From assembly GCF_030316895.1 (NCBI RefSeq), contig NZ_JASZYV010000002.1:372001-436000 (forward strand): 64,000 nt of DNA. The letters are read 5' to 3'. Numbering within the stretch: the first letter of the stretch is position 1; the number at the start of each line of letters is the position of its first letter. The translations under genes were made by a program, and so were the position numbers. The notes under the pieces were generated by a model. That model saw only the letters and a program-made list of their open reading frames with translations. It ran no database searches and was not told the DNA's origin. Source of the stretch: Variovorax dokdonensis (GTDB lineage Bacteria; Pseudomonadota; Gammaproteobacteria; Burkholderiales; Burkholderiaceae_C). Shown one piece after another: positions 54,660-63,623 of the stretch.

Positions 54660-55460
54660 TCAGCCCCCGCGAACGCCCAGCGCGAGTCCGAAGTCGCCGG
54701 TGTAGACCTTGTGACCCTGGTGCGTCAGGCGCGACCGGGTATCGACGTGCACCTTGCCGCCGATGGACTGCCAGCGACGGCAGAAGGCGTAGTCCTCGCT
54801 CAGGTAGCGGCCGTTGGCGGGCTCGGCCATCACGTCGAAGAAGCGATGGTGTGCCAGGCTCGCCGGCTGACTGCCTGCCAGGGAAGGATGGCCGCTGGTA
54901 TCGGGCGTGTAGCGCAGCTCTGGCAACTCGCGCGCCATGCGTTCCAGCACGTGGCGGGCGATCAGCATGAAGCCGGTGGGCGCATCCAGGACTTCGAGAA
55001 ATCCGTCGGCATCCACCTCGGCCGGCGAGTGGCGCAACAGGTTGGCCGGAAAGCTCGCGTAGCGCGCCTCGAAGTCTTCGCGGTGGCTGCCGGCGGGCAG
55101 AGGCGCTTCGAGCCCTTGCGCGGGCCAGCCATCGATCTTGTGCGGATACACGCCGGCCACCACATCGTGCCCGGAGCTCAGCAGTCGCAGCGCGGACTCG
55201 GGCTCGAAGCCGATGTCGGCATCGATCCAGAACAGATGGGTCCAGCGCGCGTCGGCCAGGAACTCGGCCGCCATCCGATTGCGCGCCCTCGGCACGAGGC
55301 TGTCGCCATCCAGGAAGCGCGTGTTCATCGCAAAGCCATGCGCATAGGCCTGGCCCACCAGCCCCAGCAGGCTGCGCACGTAGCCGGTCGTCAGTCCGCC
55401 GGTGTAGCTGGGCGTGGCGATCCAGGGGCGGACCTTCGCCAGGGCCTGGGCGTCAGGCAT
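54660..55460 (-). CDS. Glycosyltransferase-like protein (GT-A fold)
   Basis: A 266-residue protein that resembles hypothetical family 2-like glycosyltransferases. The N-terminal PWIATPSYTGGLTTGYVRSL, ARNRMAAEFLADARWTHLFW and the DxD-type motif IDADIGFEPESALRLL support a GT-A nucleotide-sugar fold; VVAGVYPHK and RYLSEDYAFCRRWQSIGGKV are also typical. There is no membrane segment. The last gene of its strand's run, it overlaps the histidine kinase gene upstream by eight bases. It ends 45 bases after the convergent tpsA, which raises the idea of exoprotein or surface glycosylation, but that link rests on position alone. Confidence 0.72.
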   Translation of the reverse strand: MPDAQALAKVRPWIATPSYTGGLTTGYVRSLLGLVGQAYAHGFAMNTRFLDGDSLVPRARNRMAAEFLADARWTHLFWIDADIGFEPESALRLLSSGHDVVAGVYPHKIDGWPAQGLEAPLPAGSHREDFEARYASFPANLLRHSPAEVDADGFLEVLDAPTGFMLIARHVLERMARELPELRYTPDTSGHPSLAGSQPASLAHHRFFDVMAEPANGRYLSEDYAFCRRWQSIGGKVHVDTRSRLTHQGHKVYTGDFGLALGVRGG

Positions 55461-57558
55461 GCGCGGGTGCGGGCGGCGTGCCTTGCCGCAAGGTGGTCAG
55501 CAGCGCGCGCAACTTGGCCGGCGCCACCGGCTTGGTCAGAAGGCGCACCCCGTGTTCGCGCAACTGCTTCAACGATTCCGGCCCGGTGGCGCCGGAGATG
55601 AGCACCGCCAACGCGGCGGGCTGCAGGCTGCGCGCGGACTCGATGACGGCCAGGCCGTCGTCGGCGCCGGCCAACTGAAGATCGCACAGGATCACGTCGA
55701 AGACGGTTCCCGGGTCGGCCATCAACGCGATCGCGTCGGCCACCGTTTCGGTACACACCGGCTGGCAGCCCCATTGGTAGAGCATCTGGTGCGTGGCCTG
55801 CAGGATGGCGTCGTCGTCGTCCACCACCAGGCAACGCAGGCCATTGAGCGGTGCGCCCGCCGGCGCCGGCGCTGGCGGCCGGATGGCGGGCGCTTGCCGC
55901 GCGTGCGGCAGCGTGACCGAAAAGACGCTGCCCTCGAGCAGGGCGGAGCGCAGTTCGATCCGCGTGTCCAGCAGCGCCGCAGCTCGGGCACAGATGGACA
56001 GGCCCAGTCCGAAGCCCTGGCGCCGATCGCGCTCGGTGTTGGCCACCTGGTAGAACTCTTCGAAGATGCGCTGCTGGTGGATGGGCGCGATGCCGATGCC
56101 GTTGTCGCGCACCTCGATGCGCACGGTGCCCGGCCGCGCGCCACGGCGGGCTGCCACCAGCACCGTGCCTTCGGGTGGCGCATGGCGGATGGCATTGCCG
56201 ATCAGGTTGCTCACGATGCGAAGCAGGAGCGCCGGATCGGTGTGCACCACGCGACCCGCCGGCCGCCAGACCATGCGCACCTGCGATTGCGCCGCCGACG
56301 CGCCATGCTGCGCGGCCAGTTGCTCGAACAGCGCGTCGAGCGACACGGCGCTCAACTGGGGCGTGAGCACCTGCGCATCGAGGCGCGAGACTTCCAGCAG
56401 GTCGTCGAGCAGCACGCTCATGAATTGCGTGCTTTCCTGCAGGCGAAGCACCGAGGGGCGTTGCGCATCGCTGGCGCCCGGCAGCAAGCCGTCGATGAAC
56501 AGGCCCATGGCGTGCAGCGGCTGTCGCAAGTCGTGGCTGGCGGCGGCCAGGAAGCGGGCGCGCGACAACGCAGCCTGTTCGGCCTCGGCCATTCGCTGCA
56601 GCGCGACGGCGGTCGCCTCGCGAACGCGTTGTTCGCTGGCCTGGTGGTTGTGGGCCAGCCGCTCGGCCAGGCGGTTGATGTCGTGCGCGAGGCTGGCCAA
56701 CTCATGCACCTGGCCGCCTTCGGCGCCGGCCTTGGGAGGCGGTGCCGTGACGTCGCAGCGCGCGTCGAAGTGACCGGCTTCCAACGCTGCCACGGCCTGC
56801 GAGATGCGGCGCAGCGGCCGCGACACGGTGCGCGCCATGTGCCGCACCGACGCCCAGGCCACCAGCAGCGCGATCAGCGCGATGCCGATGCCGGCGAGCA
56901 GGGAGCGATCGCGCTCCCGGTCCAGGCTGGCGGTGTCGCGGAAGGTCTGCACCAGGCCGATCGGTGCTTTGGCGCCGGCAGGGGTGAAGCTGTTGGCGCC
57001 GGCGCCATTGCCCGGTGGCGCGAAGGTGCTGGCACCCGAGACATCGCGCAGTTGCACCGGCGCGGTGAACACGCGCAGCTGCTCCAGGTTGTCGGCAGCC
57101 TGGCCGGCGCTCACGAAGACGCCGGCGTTGTTGCTGATCTCCACCCGCCGCACCTGGCTCGCGCGCAGCGCCGAGTTGGCCAGGTTCTGCAGGGCGGGGA
57201 GGTCGCCGGCATACAGGCTCAGGTCGGACATCGAGGCGACCTGGCGTGCGATGGCCTGTCCTTCGGCATTGAAGGAGCGGTCGAGCGCATCCAGCCTTTC
57301 GTGCGTGAACCAGGCGGTGAGCGCCAGCGCCGCCGCCGCGCATGGCGCCACGCCCAGGCGCCGCAGATCGCGCCTCAGGCTGCCGGTCATCACGATCGCG
57401 TGGTGGCCGGCCGTTGCGGGGTCCTGCGTCTGCGCGGCGGGAACGAAGGCGGATGCGGGTTCCTGCGCCGACGATTCTTCCGGCAGATCAGGCGATGCAG
57501 CGGACGACGACGCCGCGGGCGCGGCGCGTCCGGGCGCGGCGTGCGCGGCGGGGAACAT
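55453..57558 (-). CDS. Hybrid sensor histidine kinase/response regulator
   Basis: An inner-membrane sensor of 701 residues. The start at 57558 has a GGAGG Shine-Dalgarno seven bases upstream, unlike the earlier in-frame ATG at 57579. After a disordered Pro/Ala-rich 60-residue front come a helix near 70-85, a periplasmic domain to about 215, a second helix (LLAGIGIALIALLVAWASV), a HAMP region, HisKA with His342 (AASHDLRQPLHA), the ATPase domain (NLIGNAIRHAP, DNGIGI, GFGLGLSI) and a receiver with Asp626. The gene follows a substrate-binding-protein gene after 34 bases, so the two probably form one sensing unit. Confidence 0.9.
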   Translation of the reverse strand: MFPAAHAAPGRAAPAASSSAASPDLPEESSAQEPASAFVPAAQTQDPATAGHHAIVMTGSLRRDLRRLGVAPCAAAALALTAWFTHERLDALDRSFNAEGQAIARQVASMSDLSLYAGDLPALQNLANSALRASQVRRVEISNNAGVFVSAGQAADNLEQLRVFTAPVQLRDVSGASTFAPPGNGAGANSFTPAGAKAPIGLVQTFRDTASLDRERDRSLLAGIGIALIALLVAWASVRHMARTVSRPLRRISQAVAALEAGHFDARCDVTAPPPKAGAEGGQVHELASLAHDINRLAERLAHNHQASEQRVREATAVALQRMAEAEQAALSRARFLAAASHDLRQPLHAMGLFIDGLLPGASDAQRPSVLRLQESTQFMSVLLDDLLEVSRLDAQVLTPQLSAVSLDALFEQLAAQHGASAAQSQVRMVWRPAGRVVHTDPALLLRIVSNLIGNAIRHAPPEGTVLVAARRGARPGTVRIEVRDNGIGIAPIHQQRIFEEFYQVANTERDRRQGFGLGLSICARAAALLDTRIELRSALLEGSVFSVTLPHARQAPAIRPPAPAPAGAPLNGLRCLVVDDDDAILQATHQMLYQWGCQPVCTETVADAIALMADPGTVFDVILCDLQLAGADDGLAVIESARSLQPAALAVLISGATGPESLKQLREHGVRLLTKPVAPAKLRALLTTLRQGTPPAPAHA

Positions 57559-57592
57559 CAGCGCGCCTCCGTGCCGCATCTTGTCGACCAGG

Positions 57593-58609
57593 TCATCTCG
57601 CACCACCGATTCGCCGTGCCAGTTCGTCCTCGCTCGGCAGGCGCAGGCCCAGGCTGCGCGCGACGTTGCTGTTGACACTGACGAGCGTGGGGCGGGCCGC
57701 TTCGACCGTGGCGCCCGAGGCGCCGGTCGACAGGCGCTCCCCGATTTCCTGCGTCTGCGCGGCCATCTGCGCCGGGCTCGACAGCGCCGCTGCCAGCGCA
57801 CCCGAACGCACGATGGCATCGGTCGAGCCGAACACCGGCACCCCTGCGGTCGCGGCGGCGCGCAGCACCGCGGCGGTGGCCGTGGGGTCGTTGCCGATCG
57901 CGTCGGGCAACAGCATCACCGCATCGCAGTCCTTGAGCACCACATGCAAGGCAGGCCCGATGGATTGGACGTCGGCGACGGTGGAGACTCGCAAGGTCCA
58001 GTCCGATCCGGCCGCGCGCTCCAGTTCATGCACCAGCGCCTCGGATTGGGCCGCGGCCAGCACGCCGAGCCGGCGCCGATCGGGAAGCGTCGCACCCACC
58101 AGCGCGAGCTGTGCGGCCATGGGCGGCTCGCGCAGCAGCACGCCGACGCGCCGGCCGGCCGGCCACGTCGACGCGGACCTGATCTGTTCGTATTCCGTGC
58201 GGCTCAACATCGCCAGGACCAGCGGCCCGCTGCCTTGACGCTCCACGGCGGAGCGCGCTGCCTGCGGTCCCACCGCCACCGTGACGCGGCCCGTCGATGA
58301 CGCCGTGCCGGCGCTGATGGGCGCGCCGCGCGTGCGCACGCCGGCGTTGACGCCTTGCTCGTCCTCGGGTTCCGCCACCAGCGCCACGGCCGGTTGCGAC
58401 TTGCCGGACTGGGCACCTTCTGCCTGGCCGCCAGCGCCCAGGCGCACCACCTCGAAGCTGGTACCCGGCTCCTGCAGGTCACGCAGCTGCTGAACGAATT
58501 CGCCCTCGGCCTGGCTGCCCGTGGCAAGCACGGTCATGCGCACCGACGCCGCATGCGCCAGGGTCGGCAGCAAGCTGAGCAGGAGCGAAGCGGCCACCAG
58601 GACCCGCAT
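57593..58609 (-). CDS. Periplasmic ABC-type substrate-binding protein
   Basis: A 338-residue exported binding protein of the COG2984 (ABC_sub_bind) type. It starts at 58609 with MRVLVAASLLLSLLPTLAHA, a clear signal peptide; an ATG at 58639 would add ten residues in front. The two-lobed fold is suggested by AGRRVGVLLREPPMAAQLAL, KDCDAVMLLPDAIGNDPTAT and AATAGVPVFGSTDAIVRSGAL. No permease or ATPase gene accompanies it. It precedes the hybrid kinase gene by 34 bases, so it probably presents a ligand to the sensor rather than to a transporter. The ligand is unknown. Confidence 0.78.
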   Translation of the reverse strand: MRVLVAASLLLSLLPTLAHAASVRMTVLATGSQAEGEFVQQLRDLQEPGTSFEVVRLGAGGQAEGAQSGKSQPAVALVAEPEDEQGVNAGVRTRGAPISAGTASSTGRVTVAVGPQAARSAVERQGSGPLVLAMLSRTEYEQIRSASTWPAGRRVGVLLREPPMAAQLALVGATLPDRRRLGVLAAAQSEALVHELERAAGSDWTLRVSTVADVQSIGPALHVVLKDCDAVMLLPDAIGNDPTATAAVLRAAATAGVPVFGSTDAIVRSGALAAALSSPAQMAAQTQEIGERLSTGASGATVEAARPTLVSVNSNVARSLGLRLPSEDELARRIGGAR

Positions 58610-58639
58610 GGTCCCGGCCCCGCATGTCTCGAAATTCAT

Positions 58640-58651
58640 GTGAATATTCAC
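58640..58651. promoter_or_regulatory. 12-bp palindrome upstream of the binding-protein gene
   Basis: GTGAATATTCAC is fully self-complementary and AT-rich, and lies 30 bases upstream of the preferred start of the binding-protein gene. It may be an operator. Confidence 0.35.
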
Positions 58652-58748
58652 CGCGAAGAATGTCCTGCCACTGTAGAGATGGGCTTGCATCCGCGCGATA
58701 AGGCAGAGGGCTTATGGCCGCGCACGCGGACGCAGTCGGCGTGCCGTC

Positions 58749-58768
58749 GCTATGTCGATTGACATAGC
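58749..58768. promoter_or_regulatory. 20-bp inverted repeat between two sensor gene sets
   Basis: GCTATGTC-GATT-GACATAGC, a perfect 8-bp inverted repeat with a 4-base spacer, sits between the end of one hybrid kinase gene (58809) and the start of the next binding-protein/kinase pair (58609). It has no T-tail on either strand, so an operator fits better than a terminator. Confidence 0.45.
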
Positions 58769-58808
58769 CCGAGGCCGCCCGTGAAGCAACGGCGTCTCGA
58801 TTTGTGAA

Positions 58809-60719
58809 TCAAGTGGTGACGCGCAGCATCGACAGTTGCGTCGCGATCGCCTGGCGCAGCGCCCGTGGCGAGACGGGTTTGTAGAGCACCATCACGCCGG
58901 CGCGCGCGACTTCGCGCAGGCGGTCGGGTTTGGTTTCACCCGTCACCAGCAGGCGCGCGGTTCCCGCGTGAATCCCGTTCGGGTGGCGCTCCAGCGCGCC
59001 CAGCACGTCCAGGCCGTTGTCGCCGCCTTGCAGGAGCAGGTCCGAAACCACCGCATCCGGCGGCGAGTCCCAGCGGTCGGCCAGTGCCAGCGCCTCGGCG
59101 CGGGTTTGCGCAGCCATGACCTGCATGCCCCAGTTGGACAGCACCACCTGTAGCCCTTCGAGAATGGTGCGCTCGTCGTCGATCACCAGCACCCGCACGC
59201 CCTCCAGGCTCTCGGCGGCCGCGCCGCCGGACTCCAGCGGGATCGGCTCGGAAGGGATGGCTTCGGCCACTGGCTCGGCCGCGCGGACGAGCAAGCGAAT
59301 GCCGGTGCCGCGGCCCGGCTCGGAATTGAGCTCCACGCGCGTGTTCAGCAGGGCTGCCAGGCGCTTGACGGTGGACAGGCCCAGGCCCATGCCGCGCGTC
59401 GCGCCGTTCTTGCGCTGCGGATCGATCTGGAAGAACTCCTCGAACACCCGTTCGTGGTGCTGCGCATCGATGCCGACGCCGGTGTCCCACACCTCGATGC
59501 GCACGCCGCGTCCGCGCCTGCGCGCGCCGACCAGCACGCCGCCCTGGTGCGTGTGGCGCAGCGCGTTCGACACCAGGTTGTTGAGGATGCGCGAAAGCAT
59601 CACGTAGTCGCAGCGCACCCACAGGTCGGTCTTGCGCACCACCAGGCGCAAGCCCTGCTGCTCGGCCACGTTGCGGAAGTTGCGGCTGACCTCGTCGAAC
59701 AGGCGGTCCAGCGCAAAGTCGCTCCATTGCGGCTGCAGCACGCCCGCGTCGAGCTGCGACAGGTTCAGCAGCTCCGAGAAAAGCCGGTCCAGCGAATCCA
59801 CGCATTCGCGGATGTGGCCGATGCGCGCCAGGCGGGCCGGGTCCGTCTCGCCACTGGACAGCCCGTCGGAAAAGAGGGTGAGCGCATGCAGCGGCTGGCG
59901 CAGGTCGTGGCTGGCGGCAGCCAGCAGGCGGGTCTTGGACTGGCTGGCCACTTCCAGCTGCTGGTTCTTGCGCGCCAGCTCGGCCGTGGCTTCGCCGATG
60001 CGGCTTTGAAGCAGGCGGCGGCTTTCGGCCAGTGCCTCGGCGGCCTGGTTGAAGCCACGCTGGAGTCGCCGCACTTCCGATGTGCCTGCGACCTGCACGC
60101 GCGCGTCTTCGCCGGCGCCCAGACGGTCCACCGCCTCGCCAAGGGCCTGGATCGGCGCGCTGATGCGCCGCGCCGCCCACCATCCGGCGAGCCCCACGCC
60201 CGCCACGATGGCGGCCAGGACCAGCAGGACGTTGAAGAAGATGGCCTTCCGCGCCGCCGCCACCTCGGCCAGGCTGATCTCGACGATCACCGAGCCACGG
60301 CTGCGCCCGCCTTCACCGGGAATGGGCGCCGACACGATCAGGCCGCGGCCGCGCTGCAGGTCGGTGGTCACGGCATCGGCCAGGATCTCGCCGTCCTCGC
60401 TCACGATCTGGACCTGGTGGATGTGCGGCTGCGAGGCGCCGGCCTGGGCCGTGCGCATCAGTGCCCGGCGGTCCAGATGGGCCATGGGCGCCTGCGCCAG
60501 CGACGACACCTGCAACGCCACCGCCTGGGCACTGGTGCGCATCAACTGAGTCACGCTGTCCAGATGCTGGCGCGTCAGCACGAACATGGCGCTGACGGTG
60601 GCCAGGACCGCCGGCAGCACCGCCAGCAGCACCAACTGCTGCGCGAGCGACAACTGCAGAAGGCGTCGCAGCCAGCCCCTGTTCTTCAGGATTGGCGGCG
60701 CGAGCGAAGTGGAGGGCAT
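58809..60719 (-). CDS. Hybrid sensor histidine kinase/response regulator
   Basis: A 636-residue inner-membrane sensor beginning MPSTSLAPPI. Two helices (LAQQLVLLAVLPAVLATVSA and NVLLVLAAIVAGVGLAGWW) enclose a periplasmic domain of about 110 residues (50-160), followed by HAMP, a coiled linker, HisKA with His271 (AASHDLRQPLHA), the ATPase domain (NNLVSNALRHT, DTGVGI, GMGLGLST) and a receiver with Asp560 in VVSDLLLQG. No output domain is present. It is divergent from a PhnD-type binding-protein gene with 107 bases between starts, a common arrangement for sensors that read a binding protein. Confidence 0.9.
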   Translation of the reverse strand: MPSTSLAPPILKNRGWLRRLLQLSLAQQLVLLAVLPAVLATVSAMFVLTRQHLDSVTQLMRTSAQAVALQVSSLAQAPMAHLDRRALMRTAQAGASQPHIHQVQIVSEDGEILADAVTTDLQRGRGLIVSAPIPGEGGRSRGSVIVEISLAEVAAARKAIFFNVLLVLAAIVAGVGLAGWWAARRISAPIQALGEAVDRLGAGEDARVQVAGTSEVRRLQRGFNQAAEALAESRRLLQSRIGEATAELARKNQQLEVASQSKTRLLAAASHDLRQPLHALTLFSDGLSSGETDPARLARIGHIRECVDSLDRLFSELLNLSQLDAGVLQPQWSDFALDRLFDEVSRNFRNVAEQQGLRLVVRKTDLWVRCDYVMLSRILNNLVSNALRHTHQGGVLVGARRRGRGVRIEVWDTGVGIDAQHHERVFEEFFQIDPQRKNGATRGMGLGLSTVKRLAALLNTRVELNSEPGRGTGIRLLVRAAEPVAEAIPSEPIPLESGGAAAESLEGVRVLVIDDERTILEGLQVVLSNWGMQVMAAQTRAEALALADRWDSPPDAVVSDLLLQGGDNGLDVLGALERHPNGIHAGTARLLVTGETKPDRLREVARAGVMVLYKPVSPRALRQAIATQLSMLRVTT

Positions 60720-60826
60720 TGAGTCCGTTGTCGTTGGGATGGTATCTAATTGTGTTCCTGCTTCCGGCCCTTGACCATCTGACTTTGGGACTGCCTGCGA
60801 AAGGCCCCGAATTTTTTGGAATCGCG

Positions 60827-61963
60827 ATGCTGCTCGAATGCTCCCCGACACGACCTTCCCGGCCGATTCCCCAAGGCCCCCCGCGCTGGGTGGCCGCACT
60901 TCGCAGGGCCAAGGCGGCCGTGGTCGTGCTCGCCGCGGCGCCATGGCTCGCTCTGGCGCAGAGTCCGGCCCCGCCCGTCATCACCCCGGTGACGCCGCCT
61001 TCGGTGGCCAACTCTTCGGAGCCCGCCCTGCGTTTCGGCATCCTGCCGCTGGGTGGCGCCTTCGAGTCGCGCAACGACTGGGAGCCCGTGCTGGCCGACT
61101 TCAGCCGGGCCATGAACCGGCCGGTGAGCATCCTGTCGGTCACGTCGTACAGCGCGCTGGAGCAGGCCATCCAGCGCAACGAGGTGGACATGGCCTTTCT
61201 TTCCGGCCGCATGGCGCTCGACGCCGTCACGCTGCACGGCATGCGCGTGGTTGCCCAGGTGACTCGCCATGACGGACTGCCCGGCTATCGCGCGCTGCTG
61301 CTGGGCCGCAAGGATTCGCAGCCCGACAAGCTCGAGGCCGTGTTGTCAGAGCCCGAGCGCTGGCGTCTCGCGCGGGGTGAGCGCAGGTCGGTGTCCGGCT
61401 ACATCGTGCCGCAACTGCAGCTCTTCTTGCCGCGCCACATCCAGATGGAAACGCGCTTTCGAAGCGAGTTGGTCGGCACGCATCAGGTGACGGCGCTGGC
61501 CGTTGCCAACGGCGACGCCGACGTCGCCACCAACAACACGGCTGACCTGGAGCGCTTTCGCGTGCAGTTTCCGGCCGAGGCGGCTCGGCTGCGGGTGCTG
61601 TGGCAGTCCGAGCTGATCCCCCATGCGCAGATCGTGGTTCGCCGCAGTTACCCGGCGCAGTTCCAGAAAGAGGTGCAGGACTTCCTGGTGGCCTACGGCC
61701 GCGGCATGGGCCCGGAGCGCGATGCGCAGCGCGTCTTGCTCAAGTCGCTGCATGACCTGGCCGGCTTCGTCGCCGCGGACGACACATCGTTGCTTCCCGC
61801 CGCCGACCTGGCCTACCAGCTGGGCCGGCAAAGCGCGATGGAAGCCCAGTGGGTCGACACCGCATCGCGCGATGCGCGGCTGGCCAGGCTGGAAAAAGAA
61901 CATGCCTTGCAGGTGCGTGTGCTGCGCGGCGGCACGGTGGATGACAACGCGCCGACGAAGTAG
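60827..61963 (+). CDS. PhnD-type phosphate/phosphonate substrate-binding protein
   Basis: A 378-residue exported binding protein. A basic front precedes the signal segment AAVVVLAAAPWLALAQ, cut near AQSPAPP. The mature part shows LRFGILPLGGAFESRNDWEP, FSRAMNRPVSILSVTSYSAL, EQAIQRNEVDMAFLSG and later VATNNTADLERF, following the order of PhnD/PtxB-like proteins. No permease or ATPase genes are next to it. It is divergent from the hybrid kinase gene at 58809-60719 and likely acts as its ligand receptor. Relatives bind phosphonate or phosphite, but the ligand here is unproven. Confidence 0.85.
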   Translation: MLLECSPTRPSRPIPQGPPRWVAALRRAKAAVVVLAAAPWLALAQSPAPPVITPVTPPSVANSSEPALRFGILPLGGAFESRNDWEPVLADFSRAMNRPVSILSVTSYSALEQAIQRNEVDMAFLSGRMALDAVTLHGMRVVAQVTRHDGLPGYRALLLGRKDSQPDKLEAVLSEPERWRLARGERRSVSGYIVPQLQLFLPRHIQMETRFRSELVGTHQVTALAVANGDADVATNNTADLERFRVQFPAEAARLRVLWQSELIPHAQIVVRRSYPAQFQKEVQDFLVAYGRGMGPERDAQRVLLKSLHDLAGFVAADDTSLLPAADLAYQLGRQSAMEAQWVDTASRDARLARLEKEHALQVRVLRGGTVDDNAPTK

Positions 61964-62091
61964 CCGTTTCAGGTGCTTGTGCGTGGGGTCCGCAGCGCTC
62001 GGCTAAACTCGCGCCGCTTGCAGGTGGGCATTTCGAGCCCATGCCTGCGCCACCATCGGCAACATGGTGAATAACCTCAAGGAACCATTCA

Positions 62092-62457
62092 GTGAATCGC
62101 ATCGAACTCGTCGAGAAAATCGCCACGACCCACAACGTCAGCAAGGCTGAAGCCGGTCGCATCCTGGAAACCGTGACCAGCAGCATCGTGGCTGCCGTGA
62201 AGAAGGGCGACCCCGTCCAGCTGATCGGCTTCGGCACCTTCAAGCAAGTGGCTCGCGCCGCTCGCACCGGCTTCAACCCCCAGGCCGGCGCCAAGATCAA
62301 GATCGCTGCGCAAAAGGTGCCGAAGTTCGTGCCGGGCGCTGCCTTCAAGGCCGCCGTGGACGCCAAGTTCGCCAAGCGCCAGGCCGAAAAGGCTGCCACC
62401 AAGCCAGTGGCCAAGAAGGCCGCTGCGCCGAAGAAGGCTGCTGCCAAGAAGAAGTAA
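62092..62457 (+). CDS. HU-family DNA-binding protein with Lys/Ala-rich tail
   Basis: Nucleoid-associated protein of 121 residues. The HU fold covers residues 1-90 (MNRIELVEKIATTHNVSKAE, GDPVQLIGFGTFKQVARAAR and TGFNPQAGAKIKI, where the DNA-inserting arm lies). The last 30 residues are a basic tail of KKAAAPKKAA-type units, like eukaryotic H1 tails and some betaproteobacterial HU. It starts with GTG at 62092 behind AAGGA. A bidirectional terminator follows 34 bases after its stop. Confidence 0.95.
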   Translation: MNRIELVEKIATTHNVSKAEAGRILETVTSSIVAAVKKGDPVQLIGFGTFKQVARAARTGFNPQAGAKIKIAAQKVPKFVPGAAFKAAVDAKFAKRQAEKAATKPVAKKAAAPKKAAAKKK

Positions 62458-62491
62458 GCACCTCGCCGCACGTCAGTGCGCAGGAAAGCAG

Positions 62492-62515
62492 AAACGGCCC
62501 TTCGGGGCCGTTTTC
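62492..62515. terminator. Bidirectional intrinsic terminator
   Basis: AAACGGCCC-TTCG-GGGCCGTTT, a 9-bp stem with a stable TTCG tetraloop and T-rich tail, lies between the HU gene and the convergent arsenite transporter gene. Confidence 0.92.
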
Positions 62516-62533
62516 ATTTTGGGCCGATCCGCC

Positions 62534-63610
62534 TCAATCGGTGCGCATCGGTTGGCCGGCTTCATACCAGCCTTGCGTGCGGTTCACCACCGCCACCACC
62601 GCAAGCATCACGGGCACTTCGATGAGGACCCCGACGACCGTTGCGAGCGCGGCGCCGGACTCGAAGCCGAACAGACTGATGGCGGTCGCCACGGCGAGCT
62701 CGAAGAAGTTGCTGGCGCCGATCAAGGCGGAAGGGCCGGCAACGCAGTGCTTCACGCCCAGCTTGCGATTGAGCACATAGGCAAGTCCCGAGTTGAGCAC
62801 CACCTGGATGAAGATCGGCACCGCCAGCAGCGCGATGACGATCGGCTGCTCGAGGATGGCCTGCCCCTGGAAGGCGAACAGCAGCACCAGCGTCATGAGG
62901 AGCGCCACGATCGAGAAAGGCCCGAGCCGCGCGGCCACGCGCTCGAAGTGTGCAGTGCCCTGGCGCAGCAGAGCCTTGCGCCAGAGCTGGGAGAGGATGA
63001 CCGGCACCACGATGTACAGGCCCACGGACACCAGGAGGGTGTCCCAGGGCACCGCGATGGAAGACAAGCCCAGCAGCAGCGCCACCACCGGGGCGAAGGC
63101 GATCACCATGATCGCGTCATTGAGCGCGACCTGCGACAGCGTGAAGTACGGGTCGCCCTTGCAGAGCTGGCTCCAGACGAAGACCATCGCCGTGCACGGC
63201 GCGGCCGCCAGCAGGATGAGGCCGGCGACATAGCTGTCGAGCTGGTCCGCGGGCAGCAGCGGTGCGAAGAAGTGGCGAATGAAGATCCACCCCAGCAACG
63301 CCATCGAGAAGGGCTTGACCGCCCAGTTGATGAACAGCGTGACGCCGATGCCGCGCCAATGCGAAGCCACCTGGCCCAGTGCGCCGAAGTCGATCTTCAG
63401 CAGCATCGGGATGATCATCACCCAGATGAGCAGGCCGACCGGAACGTTCACCCGGGCGACCTCCATGCCGCCGACGGCCTTCGACAGGCCCGGCAGCAGT
63501 TGCCCCAGTGCGATTCCGGCGACGATGCACAGGCCGACCCAGACGGTCAGGTAGCGCTCGAAGAAGCCGATGGCGGGCGGCGAGGGCTTGGTCGCGGCGA
63601 TGGTGGTCAT
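62534..63610 (-). CDS. arsB: Arsenite efflux permease, ACR3 family
   Basis: Inner-membrane exporter of arsenite, 358 residues with about ten helices. ACR3 hallmarks are YLTVWVGLCIVAGIALGQLL, the GLLIWVMIIPMLLKIDF segment, the conserved cysteine in LLAAAPCTAMVFVWSQL and GASNFFELAVATAISLFG. This separates it from the unrelated ArsB family even though the symbol is shared. The start at 63610 is 13 bases after the arsC stop, so the two are transcribed together, arsC first. Any ArsR regulator would lie beyond the window edge. Confidence 0.94.
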   Translation of the reverse strand: MTTIAATKPSPPAIGFFERYLTVWVGLCIVAGIALGQLLPGLSKAVGGMEVARVNVPVGLLIWVMIIPMLLKIDFGALGQVASHWRGIGVTLFINWAVKPFSMALLGWIFIRHFFAPLLPADQLDSYVAGLILLAAAPCTAMVFVWSQLCKGDPYFTLSQVALNDAIMVIAFAPVVALLLGLSSIAVPWDTLLVSVGLYIVVPVILSQLWRKALLRQGTAHFERVAARLGPFSIVALLMTLVLLFAFQGQAILEQPIVIALLAVPIFIQVVLNSGLAYVLNRKLGVKHCVAGPSALIGASNFFELAVATAISLFGFESGAALATVVGVLIEVPVMLAVVAVVNRTQGWYEAGQPMRTD

Positions 63611-63623
63611 GCGTTGCAGGGCG

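Noticed and set aside
50396..54970. Very long alternative frame across the tpsA gene
   Set aside because: It is a by-product of GC-rich repeat DNA; its translation is Arg/Gly/Gln/His-rich without domains, and the other frame has a clear TPS domain and signal peptide.
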